Shown piece after piece: positions 1-5,675 of a stretch of 5,675 nucleotides of DNA. Position 1 is the stretch's first letter; every line of letters starts with the position of its first letter. The stretch lies in the NCBI GenBank assembly GCA_030746455.1, contig JASLMQ010000491.1, forward strand, positions 1 to 5,675, in the 5' to 3' direction. Source of the DNA: Candidatus Latescibacterota bacterium. GTDB lineage: Bacteria > Latescibacterota > UBA2968 > GCA-2709665. Below the pieces are notes generated by a model. That model had not been told where the DNA came from and made no database searches. It worked only from the letters and a program-made list of their open reading frames with translations. The translations under genes were made by a program, and so were the position numbers.

Positions 1-28
1 CCAACGGCCGACAGAGCAGAGGAGTCAC

Positions 29-43
29 CTCACCACTGGTGAG
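29..43. promoter_or_regulatory. Short perfect dyad, possible operator
   Basis: Two 7-nt arms, CTCACCA (29-35) and TGGTGAG (37-43), are exact inverted copies around one central base. It lies about 160 nt upstream of the URO-D-like start. The symmetry suits a dimeric regulator site, but a dyad of this size can occur by chance and no promoter elements are clear beside it. Nothing else is recognisable in positions 1-110. Confidence 0.22.
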
Positions 44-113
44 ATAAGGGTTCGGGGTGGGTCCACTATCCGTTAGCCCTACACGAATACCGTTTGGGCC
101 AGGATTTCTCGGG

Positions 114-158
114 CCTTCGTGTTTCTAAATCGGTGTCTATCTGCGTTCATCTGTGGTT
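114..158. repeat. Degenerate intergenic repeat upstream of URO-D-like gene
   Basis: The stretch starts with CCTTCGTG (114-121) and continues into a run in which ATCTG recurs at 139-143, 149-153 and, just outside the interval, 161-165. From memory, positions 129-158 closely resemble a short sequence often seen between genes in environmental bacterial genomes. The CCTTCGTG part and a nearby GGTGTC (132-137) match, in opposite orientation, the CACGAAGG / GACACGG sequence downstream of the same gene at 1477-1503. The low-complexity look and lack of any supported reading frame argue for repeat DNA rather than coding sequence. Confidence 0.5.
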
Positions 159-188
159 GCATCTGACTGTTTGGGATTGCGTTCGATC

Positions 189-196
189 AGGAGGAG
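189..196 (+). promoter_or_regulatory. Strong ribosome binding site for the URO-D-like gene
   Basis: AGGAGGAG lies four bases before the ATG at 201. It fixes the start at 201 rather than the earlier in-frame GTG-type start at 153, which has no such site. The protein beginning at 201 (MTSRERVRKAL...) has the N-terminus expected of this family. Confidence 0.8.
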
Positions 197-200
197 TGAG

Positions 201-1453
201 ATGACGAGCCGTGAGCGAGTGCGGAAGGCGTTGAATCACGAGGCCCCGGACCGGGTTCCGGTCGACTTCGGCTCGACGGCGGTGACGGGGATGCACGTGT
301 CGTGCGTGGAGGCCCTCCGCGAGCACTACGGCCTGGAGAAGCGGCCCGTGAGGGTGCACGAGCCCTACCAGATGCTGGGCTGGATCGACGCGGACCTCGG
401 GGAGGCGCTGGGGCTCGACGTGGACGGCATCTACCCGCGGGGCACGCTCTTCGGGTTTCCGAACGAGAACTGGAAGCCGTTCACGACGCCGTGGGAGCAG
501 GACGTGCTGGTTCCCGAGGGCTTCATGACGACGACGGAGGCGACCGGAGACCTGCTGCTCTATCCGGAGGGGGACACGAGCGCGCCGCCCAGCGGAAGAA
601 TGCCGGCCAACGGGTTCTATTTCGACACGATCGTGCGCCAGGAGCCGATCGACGAAGAGAAGCTGGACCCCGAGGACAACCTGGAGGAGTTCGGCCCGAT
701 CGGTGAGCAGGAGCTCGCGCACATCGGATCGGAGCTCGACCGGGTCGCGGACTCGCCCAGGGCGCGGATCGGCACCTTCGGTGGAACCGGTCTGGGAGAT
801 ATCGCGCTGGTGCCCGCGCCGTTCCTGAAGTACCCGAAGGGGATCCGCGATGTGGAGGAGTGGTACATCTCGACGGTGACGCGGCAGGACTACCTTCACG
901 AGGTGTTCACCCGCCAGTGCGAGACCGCGCTGAAGAATCTGGAGAAGATCCACCAGGTGGTGGGCGACGCGATCGATGTGCTGTTCGTCTGCGGCACGGA
1001 CTTCGGCACGCAGCAGTCGACCTTCTGCTCGCCGGCCACGTTCAAGAGCCTGTACGCGCCCTACTACAAGCAGGTGAACGACTGGGTCCACGCGAACACG
1101 TCGTGGAGAAGACCTTCAAGCACTCGTGCGGTGCCGTGGGTGCGCTGATCCCGCTGATCATCGACGCGGGGTTCGACATCCTCAATCCGGTCCAGTGCTC
1201 GGCCACGGGGATGGAGCCGAAGGGACTGAAGGTTCGCTACGGCGATCGGATCGTCTTTTGGGGGGGCGGGGTGGACACGCAGAAGACCCTTCCGTTCGGG
1301 ACGCCGGAGGAGGTGCGGCTCGAGGTGCTGGAGCGGTGCAGGACCTTCGGGGAAGACGGTGGGTTCATCTTCAACGCCATCCACAACGTGCAGATGAACA
1401 CGCCGGTGGAGAACATCGTGGCGCTGGTGGAGGCCGTGCGAGAAGCGGGGTAG
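201..1453 (+). pseudogene. Uroporphyrinogen decarboxylase (URO-D/MtaA/CmuA)-like protein, frameshifted
   Basis: Read through one frameshift, this encodes a 416-residue protein of the URO-D superfamily (TIM barrel), closer to the MtaA/CmuA corrinoid-methyltransferase branch than to HemE. The N-terminus has the family opening with PDRVPVDFG at residues 16-24, but the HemE RQAGR substrate loop is absent. After the shift come HSCG (307-310, the HxC metal motif of MtaA-type enzymes), NPVQC (328-332), WGGGVDTQ (353-360) and a C-terminal TPVEN (400-404). In MtaA the third zinc ligand is a Cys just before the TP.EN motif; here that place reads IHN (393-395), so His394 or Cys332 might serve, which is inference. 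The frame changes at about 1107-1108: codons run in one frame through Trp302 (1104-1106) and resume as AAG ACC TTC from 1109. Two extra bases in GAGAAG explain this better than one lost base. Unrepaired, the first frame stops at 1146-1148, before the metal site. This is either a real lesion or a sequencing error; the rest of the gene looks undecayed. The substrate cannot be named. Confidence 0.85.
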
Positions 1454-1476
1454 TCAGAACACAGAAGAGCTTAGAC

Positions 1477-1503
1477 CACGAAGGACACGGAGATCACGAA
1501 GGG
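1477..1503. repeat. Three 9-nt tandem units of CACGAAGGA type
   Basis: Three consecutive 9-mers, CACGAAGGA (1477-1485), CACGGAGAT (1486-1494) and CACGAAGGG (1495-1503), begin 24 nt after the URO-D-like stop codon. Such CACGAAGGA-type runs are familiar to me from intergenic DNA of environmental bacteria. The CACGAAGG core is the reverse complement of CCTTCGTG at 114-121 upstream of the gene. Confidence 0.6.
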
Positions 1504-1521
1504 GAAGGCGACAGTCAATAG

Positions 1522-1541
1522 CCTGGGGCGTCAGCCCCAGG
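1522..1541. repeat. Perfect 8-bp palindromic hairpin (REP-like)
   Basis: CCTGGGGC (1522-1529) and GCCCCAGG (1534-1541) are exact inverted copies around the loop GTCA. The hairpin lies 68 nt after the URO-D-like stop codon and could slow or end transcription or protect an mRNA 3' end. No T-run follows on the + strand, so an intrinsic terminator is not supported. It resembles short GC-rich palindromes that are dispersed in many bacterial genomes; only one copy is present here. Confidence 0.55.
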
Positions 1542-1741
1542 GAACGGTGGAAGACGGAACCACTGGAGCCGCCCAGCGTGTCGAGCCCGGAAGGGGAGGG
1601 GGAGGAGTAGCAAAATACGCGCGACTACGTTCAGTGGTAGAACCGGGCAGCTGCCTGCTCGCGGGGATTCACATCGGACGAACTCGCCGATCGACACGAT
1701 GGGCAGGCAGGTGGGTGCCCCCGGGAACGTGCCAACACGCC

Positions 1742-1773
1742 CACGCAGGGGCAGAAAGGCACGCCCCTGCGTG
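1742..1773. repeat. Perfect 11-bp inverted repeat, 10-nt loop
   Basis: CACGCAGGGGC (1742-1752) and GCCCCTGCGTG (1763-1773) are exact inverted copies around AGAAAGGCAC. This is the strongest secondary structure in the window. Just upstream, 1701-1723 holds a weaker GC-rich imperfect palindrome (GGGCAGGCAGG followed by GGGTGCCCCC), perhaps a decayed copy of the same kind of element. Downstream is GACGGCATTTGGGG, with only three T bases, so it is a poor terminator. A dispersed palindromic repeat is the simplest reading. Confidence 0.6.
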
Positions 1774-1890
1774 ACGGCATTTGGGGGGTAAGACTCGGAC
1801 CGCGGGTGAGTTACGGGCGGCGGGTGAGAGGGGATGGAACCGGGCCCGCTGAGGTGAGGATCCAACGGACCCCCGGCGGCGCGCAAGCGG

Positions 1891-2487
1891 TTAGTGGGCC
1901 CCCTGCGCATCCGGGTCGCCTGCGTGGGCGAGTGCCGAGGGTGTCTTGCAGCCGACGATGGCCGGGGCCTCGTGAATCAGCTCGTCGTTCTCGAGGGCCG
2001 CGACCATAAACAGGGCGAAGTCGATGCGGCGCGTCAGGTTGCTAGCGAGGATCGGATCGCCCACGTGCCGGCTCCACACGGGCAGGCCCTGGCTTTCGCC
2101 TTCTTCGAGATCGCTGCCGCGCACGACGGTCCACCGCGTATCGCTGGCGAACACCCGGCGGCACGCCTCCACCTGGTCGTTGAGATCCGCAAGGCGCGCG
2201 CCCGGTTCCGCGTGGTCGAGCACGGCCTGAGCCGTTCCGGCCGAGTGCTGCTGGACTCCCCACGGGACGAGCACGGTTAGCACGCCGTCGCATCAAGCCA
2301 CCGCTTGCCTGATCACCTCTGGGTCGTTCGTCGCTCCAGGAACGACAGTGATGCGTTCCTCGAACGCATTGAGCTTCTGGACGCTGCGCTCCCTGCACAC
2401 ACCCACCACCTCGTACCCGCGGCCCAGGGCGTGCTGCACCATGTACTGCCCGAGCTTCCCGGACGCCCCAACGATGCAGACCTTCAT
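1891..2487 (-). pseudogene. NmrA-like NAD(P)-binding (atypical SDR) protein, interrupted
   Basis: The start ATG (2487-2485) is preceded by GAGGTG (2496-2491) and overlaps the stop of the upstream GNAT fusion as ATGA, which suggests translational coupling. The N-terminus MKVCIVGASGKLGQ carries the GxxGxxG Rossmann nucleotide-binding motif (residues 7-13). After 64 residues an in-frame TGA (2295-2293) interrupts the gene. The same frame then continues without a shift (CDGVLTVLVPWGV...) to a TAA at 1893-1891, so a single base change, most simply GGA to TGA, explains the break. The second part contains TRWTVVRGSDLEEG, the late core strand of atypical SDRs. The distance from DGVLTVLVP to RWTVVRG is only about 55 residues, where relatives usually have some 30 more, including the strand that follows the PGARL segment; an in-frame deletion near 2188-2196 is likely. 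With two independent lesions, loss of function is more probable than a sequencing error. The original substrate is unknown. Confidence 0.75.
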
Positions 2488-3311
2488 ACCCACCTCTTCT
2501 GAAGTACCACCCGGTCCTTTCCGGGACCGCGATAGTTCCTCACCACACACTTCCCCTCGGCATCCGGAACACCCACCGGTTCGAAGCCAGCGCTTCTGTG
2601 GAACGCGACGGACGGGTCATTCCAAGGCATAGCCACGGCCTTCAGTCCTTCACAGCCTCGTCCCCTGGCGACTTTCTCGAAGTGATCGTACAGGATCGTT
2701 GCGTGCCCCTTCCGACGATGTCCGTCCCGGACCGCGATCAGATGAATATACCCAATCGGCTCGGTCTGGGAGATGAACCCGAACAGGTAGGCGGCGACCC
2801 GGTTGCCCTCCCGGATCACGAAGGCCGTGTCACCAAACTCGTGGAGCAGGATGGGGCTGTGTTGGACCCAGATCGTGTCATTCTCTTCGCCCCAGAACGC
2901 CTTCAGGTCGGTCAGGATCTGGTCGAAGTCGTCTTTGGTGACGCGGCCGACGTTACCCGCTGGGGCGGGTCGAGCGAAATGAACCGTTGGCTGGAAGAAC
3001 CTCTCCTGGAACTCGGTGAGGACCCGGATCTGTTCCGCCGACAGTCGGCGGCCGGCTGGAGTCACCACCAGCTTGTCGTCATCGTCGTCCAGCCTCCTGA
3101 TCACCGCAATGCACTCACCCTCGAATCGATCCAGGGGATTGAACGTACCCAGGGCGTAGGCGTCCAGCTCTTCACCATCGGGAGATTTCGTCCCCTCGAT
3201 GTAGCCGTAGTTCACGGGATAGACAAACCCGTGCTCCGGGTGCCGGCTGCCCATCGGCCGGTCGATGGTGACGCGCACGGCCTTCCCGATGAAGTCGAAG
3301 GGATCTGTCAC
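2484..3311 (-). CDS. Inorganic pyrophosphatase-like domain fused to GNAT acetyltransferase
   Basis: This 275-residue cytosolic protein has two domains. Residues 1 to about 112 resemble soluble family I pyrophosphatase: GSRHPEHGFVYPVNYGY (21-37), then DGEELDAY (45-52) where the classical enzyme has DxDPxD, and DDDDDK (75-80) matching the later Asp/Lys metal and phosphate site. The middle Asp of DxDPxD is Glu here and the Pro is lost, so the domain may be a short variant with altered activity. Residues about 122-275 are a GNAT domain; VRDGHRRKGHA (194-204) fits the acetyl-CoA pyrophosphate-binding loop R/QxxGxG/A, and AFHRSAGFEPV (236-246) is the usual C-terminal GNAT motif. The start is GTG, with AAGGTGG nine bases upstream. 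The gene follows the isomerase by 48 nt and overlaps the SDR-like gene by 4 nt, so all three are probably co-transcribed. No signal peptide or membrane segment is seen. The acetyl acceptor cannot be deduced. Confidence 0.85.
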   Translation of the reverse strand: MTDPFDFIGKAVRVTIDRPMGSRHPEHGFVYPVNYGYIEGTKSPDGEELDAYALGTFNPLDRFEGECIAVIRRLDDDDDKLVVTPAGRRLSAEQIRVLTEFQERFFQPTVHFARPAPAGNVGRVTKDDFDQILTDLKAFWGEENDTIWVQHSPILLHEFGDTAFVIREGNRVAAYLFGFISQTEPIGYIHLIAVRDGHRRKGHATILYDHFEKVARGRGCEGLKAVAMPWNDPSVAFHRSAGFEPVGVPDAEGKCVVRNYRGPGKDRVVLQKRWV

Positions 3312-3320
3312 TGCAATCTT

Positions 3321-3327
3321 CCACCTT
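3321..3327 (-). promoter_or_regulatory. Ribosome binding site supporting the GTG start of the fusion gene
   Basis: AAGGTGG on the minus strand ends nine bases before the GTG at 3311-3309. It supports this non-ATG start; the next in-frame Met (residue 20, in DRPMGS) would remove the first strand of the pyrophosphatase-like domain. Confidence 0.55.
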
Positions 3328-3359
3328 ACAGGATCGGGTGATCGGGCTGGAGTCTGGTC

Positions 3360-4247
3360 TCACCCGAGGCCAATCTCTCTCAGGTACTCCCTTGTGCGCT
3401 TGGCGATCGGGAGCGGCTTGTCGAAGGGCGCGGGGTACATGTCCTGCTCGACGATTCCCCAGCCCTCATAGCCGATCTCGTTCAGGACATCACGGAACGC
3501 CTCGAAGTCGACGGCCCCCTTCGCAGGCTCCACGAACATGTCCATCGAGACGGCCGTGGCGAACGGGATGCCCTCCGCTTCCACCCTGGACTGGACCTCC
3601 CGGTCCACGCTCTTGAGGTGAAGGTAGGGTATCCGGTCGTGATGGTTCCGCATGAACGCTATCGGATCCCCTCCGCGGTATGCGTGGTGGCCGGTGTCGA
3701 AACAGAGCGAAACCAGATCGGGATCCGTGTCCTCCAGGAAGCGCTCGATCTGATCCTCGTACTCCACGTGGGTCTCGGCGTGGGGATGGAAGACCAGTTT
3801 GAGGCCGAAGCGATCGCGACAGATCTCTCCGACACCGTGCGCCGTCTCTATCAACTGCTTCCACTCGTCCTCGGTGAGCTGTCTAGATCCAATCGGCTCT
3901 CCGGTGAACAGATCGGTGTAGGTGCTGTCGATCAACACCATGGAACCGGCGTCCAGCTCGACAAGGAGCTTGCAGACGTTCAGCACCTCGCGTTCGAGCG
4001 CATCCCGATTGGCTGGATCCACCAGATCGGTCATCACGAATGCGGCTGACGTCTTCAGTCCCCGCTTGTCGAGCTCTCCCCGCAACGTGGCCGCATCCGT
4101 GGGCAGATAGCCGTAGGGCCCCAGCTCGATCCACTCGTAACCAGCCTCGGAGACCTCGTCCATGAATCGGTCCCAAGGCGTCTGCTTGGGATCGCTTGGA
4201 AACCAGACGCCCCAGGAGTCGGGCGCCGAACCGATGGTGACGTTCAT
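3360..4247 (-). CDS. Sugar phosphate isomerase/epimerase family protein (IolE-like TIM barrel)
   Basis: This complete 295-residue protein belongs to the xylose-isomerase-like TIM-barrel superfamily and is closest in feel to IolE (inosose dehydratase) and related keto-sugar epimerases. The N-terminal APDSWGVWFPSD (8-19) is the IolE-type opening, followed by EWIELGPYGYLPTD (38-51). Metal and substrate residues fit the family: FHPHAETHVE (153-162), CFDTGHHAYRGGDP (182-195), YLHLKSV (208-214) and VEQDMY (266-271), giving probable divalent-metal ligands at Glu158 or Glu162, Asp184, His210 and Glu267. The ATG at 4247 is preceded by AAGGGGGA (4261-4254) with six bases between. It has no signal peptide and should be cytosolic. 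It leads the probable operon with the pyrophosphatase-GNAT fusion and the SDR-like pseudogene. Acting on a myo-inositol-derived or other keto-sugar is plausible, but no other iol gene is present, so the exact reaction is open. Confidence 0.88.
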   Translation of the reverse strand: MNVTIGSAPDSWGVWFPSDPKQTPWDRFMDEVSEAGYEWIELGPYGYLPTDAATLRGELDKRGLKTSAAFVMTDLVDPANRDALEREVLNVCKLLVELDAGSMVLIDSTYTDLFTGEPIGSRQLTEDEWKQLIETAHGVGEICRDRFGLKLVFHPHAETHVEYEDQIERFLEDTDPDLVSLCFDTGHHAYRGGDPIAFMRNHHDRIPYLHLKSVDREVQSRVEAEGIPFATAVSMDMFVEPAKGAVDFEAFRDVLNEIGYEGWGIVEQDMYPAPFDKPLPIAKRTREYLREIGLG

Positions 4248-4272
4248 TGTGTGTCCCCCTTGCGGAGATTGG

Positions 4273-4289
4273 ACTCGCAGCGGGCGAGT
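4273..4289. promoter_or_regulatory. Hairpin/dyad between permease and isomerase genes
   Basis: ACTCGC (4273-4278) and GCGAGT (4284-4289) form a perfect 6-bp inverted repeat around AGCGG. On the minus strand it lies about 25 nt before the isomerase start, in the 104-nt gap after the permease stop. It could be an operator or a leader hairpin. A TTGACC sequence (4312-4307, minus) resembles a -35 element, but no good -10 sits at the right distance. There is no T-run, so a terminator is unlikely. Confidence 0.25.
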
Positions 4290-4351
4290 GTTGGTCTACT
4301 TCAATCGGTCAACGGTGTGGGAGTTGCTGGCCGTCTCTGTGAACCCAAGGG

Positions 4352-5675
4352 CTATTCATACCTAAGAGCTTCCACCGGATTCCCCATCGCTGCCCTGATC
4401 GTCTGCCAGGACACGGTCCCAAGCGAAATCGTCAGAGCAATCGCTCCTCCCACGAAGAACTGGCTCGGGCCCAGTTCAATCCGGTACGCGAAGCTTTCCA
4501 GCCAATTGCTCATCAGATAATAGGTTACCGGGCAGGCCACCAGGATCGATCCGCAGACGGGCAGCGCGAACTCTCTGGATAGAGTCAGGAGTATGCTGGG
4601 TATCGATGCCCCAGCGACTTCCGGACTCCGACCTCCTTAGTCCGTCGTTCGGCGGTGTAGGAAGCCAGACCGAACAGACCAAGACATGCCACGAGAATAG
4701 CCAGTATAGACAGGGTACCGTACATCTGGCCCTCACGGACTTCCTTCCAGTAGCTGTTGGCCGTCTGCTCGTCCTGAAATGAATACTCGAACGGCCGACT
4801 CGGGATGAACCCCTTCCAGGTCTCTTCCAGCGATTTGAGCGTCTCTTGAACACCGGAGGATCGGATCCGCATGGACAACGTGGGATGAGTCCAGTGAAAC
4901 ATGACAACGGGCTCGATCGGGAAGTGCAGTGGCTGCGTGTGGAAATCTCTTACCACACCGATCACGTGCCCCGGGTTCTTCCTCCACCGGAACGACATAC
5001 CGATCGGATCCTTCCAGCGCAGCGCCTTCACGGCGGTCTCGTTGAGGATGTAGGCCTGCGTGGAATCCGTCCCTCTGCTCAGGTCGATATTCCGGCCTGC
5101 TACAAGCTCGATCTCGTAGGTGTCCAGGAAGTCCTCGTCGATTCCGATAACCTGCATTTCCCACTCTCCCTCTGCCTTCCCCTCCGGGAAGACGACGTGA
5201 CGTTCTCCACCCCTGCCCGGGGGTGGCCAGACAGCGGTGACCTTCAGCACGTTGGGATGTTGGAGAAATGCCCGCTTTACTCGCTCCTTCTGTTTCATCA
5301 ACGGGATGTTCGCGAAGAATATCGGTGTGTTGATCAGATAGTCCTTGTTCCATCCCAGATCACGTCCTCGCATAAACTCCGTCTGTTGATACACCACTAT
5401 CGTGCTGATGATCAGCGCAGTGGATACGGCGAACTGGAAGATGACCAGACACTTCCTCAGCCAGGCCGCAGTCGATCGAGGTGTCGTGGCGCCTTTCAGA
5501 ACCGAGACGGGATCAAAGGAGGAAAGGAAGAAGGCAGGATACCATCCTGCTGGGATTCCCACGAACAGGATCCCTGCGGCGAGAGTGAGGTAAAGCAGAC
5601 AGTTGTTCCCCAGCCCCAGACTCAACTCCTTGCGGACGAAGGCGTTCACCTCGGGAAGCGCAAGGGACGCGATTG
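4352..5675 (-). pseudogene. FtsX/MacB-type ABC transporter permease, 5' partial and frameshifted
   Basis: This inner-membrane permease enters at the right edge in an open frame (IASLALPEVN...), so its true start lies outside; the GTG at 5649 is internal. It matches the C-terminal half of the long, two-module FtsX permeases of FCB/Acidobacteria-type genomes. Visible parts in order, counting from 5649: a membrane helix leading into YPAFFLSSFDPVSVLKG (residues 37-53), which closes the first FtsX module; a helix at about 67-87 (CLVIFQFAVSTALIISTIVV); a MacB-like periplasmic region of about 220 residues; a helix at about 311-333; and the cytoplasmic TKEVGVRKSLG. There the frame breaks: the C-run at 4609-4612 appears one base short, so the frame stops at 4587-4585. 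In the shifted frame the family sequence resumes (ASIPSILLTLSREFALP...) for 85 residues, with two more membrane helices and the typical ending NPVEALRYE, to TAG at 4354-4352. Such permeases work with a LolD/MacB-like ATPase in export or lipoprotein release. The homopolymer site makes a sequencing error quite possible. Confidence 0.85.

Larger units (their letters stand above)
1454..1890. other. Repeat-rich intergenic region without a supported gene
   Basis: These 437 bases separate the URO-D-like gene from the 3' end of the converging minus-strand genes. Reading frames cross it on both strands, but their translations are rich in Arg, Pro and Gly, match no family I recognise and run through hairpins. 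It contains a 9-nt tandem repeat (1477-1503), two perfect hairpins (1522-1541 and 1742-1773), a long-range inverted pair CTGCCTGC / GCAGGCAG (1651-1658 and 1703-1710) and a direct repeat GCGGGTGAG (1802-1810 and 1820-1828). Both flanking genes end into this region, so a terminator could be expected, yet neither hairpin is followed by a clear T-run. Confidence 0.6.

Noticed and set aside
147..1091. Long minus-strand open frame of 314 codons opposite the URO-D-like gene.
   Set aside because: Arg/His/Leu/Val-rich antisense shadow of a GC-rich gene; the + strand translation has clear family motifs and a strong ribosome binding site.
1522..1541. Intrinsic terminator for the URO-D-like gene.
   Set aside because: The stem is perfect but is followed by GAACGGTGG rather than a T-run, so it was called a palindromic repeat instead.
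1620..1680. tRNA-like sequence: GTTCAGTGGTAGAAC (1629-1643) looks like a tRNA-Gly D-arm.
   Set aside because: The expected acceptor partner of CGCGACT is absent, the T-arm lacks GGTTC-type sequence, and an anticodon arm centred on GCC pairs poorly. At most a chance match or a decayed fragment.
1515..1910. Minus-strand open frame of about 130 codons across the intergenic region.
   Set aside because: Pro/Arg/Gly-rich translation with no recognisable domain, running through a perfect hairpin and into the 3' end of the SDR-like gene; no good ribosome binding site.
2255..2295. Selenocysteine insertion at the in-frame TGA of the NmrA-like gene (TGA followed by TGC).
   Set aside because: No convincing SECIS hairpin is seen at the usual distance downstream, the family has no redox Cys/Sec at this place that I know of, and the apparent deletion points to a dead gene.
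2293..2295. Recoded TGA (as Gly or Trp) in the host genome.
   Set aside because: The isomerase and the fusion gene end at TGA at natural family C-termini, one in an ATGA overlap, and the DNA is GC-rich, unlike known TGA-recoding lineages.
2598..3341. Plus-strand open frame of 247 codons opposite the fusion gene.
   Set aside because: Antisense shadow; the minus strand encodes two recognisable domains over the same interval.

Overview
The window looks like a piece of a GC-rich bacterial chromosome or metagenomic contig from an environmental, non-model lineage. The mix of an MtaA-type uroporphyrinogen-decarboxylase-like protein, an IolE-like sugar isomerase, a two-module FtsX permease and repeat-rich intergenic DNA recalls Latescibacterota, Poribacteria or Planctomycetes-type genomes. 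That placement is an impression, not something shown by a marker gene. No RNA gene, CRISPR array or transposase is visible.

Layout: positions 1-200 are intergenic, with a small dyad and a degenerate intergenic repeat, and end in a strong Shine-Dalgarno sequence. A URO-D/MtaA-like gene on the + strand (201-1453) is split by a 2-nt frameshift just before its HxC metal motif. Positions 1454-1890 are non-coding and hold a 9-nt tandem repeat and two perfect hairpins of the dispersed-palindrome kind. From 1891 to the right edge everything is on the minus strand. In transcription order these genes are: a 5'-truncated FtsX/MacB-type ABC permease with a 1-nt frameshift in its last membrane domain (5675-4352), an intact IolE-like TIM-barrel isomerase (4247-3360), an intact fusion of a family I pyrophosphatase-like domain to a GNAT acetyltransferase (3311-2484), and an NmrA-like NAD(P)-binding gene with an in-frame stop and an apparent internal deletion (2487-1891).

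The isomerase, fusion protein and SDR-like gene are tightly packed (48-nt gap, then a 4-nt ATGA overlap) and probably form one transcription unit. A sugar/polyol isomerase, an acetyltransferase and a dehydrogenase-like protein would fit a small-molecule or carbohydrate modification role, but no pathway can be named. The permease upstream belongs to the FtsX-like export or lipoprotein-release type and is separated by about 100 nt.

The most notable points are the pyrophosphatase-GNAT fusion, three of five genes being broken by different kinds of lesion, and the short repeats in opposite orientation on either side of the URO-D-like gene. I do not see convincing evidence for a wholly new biological system here.
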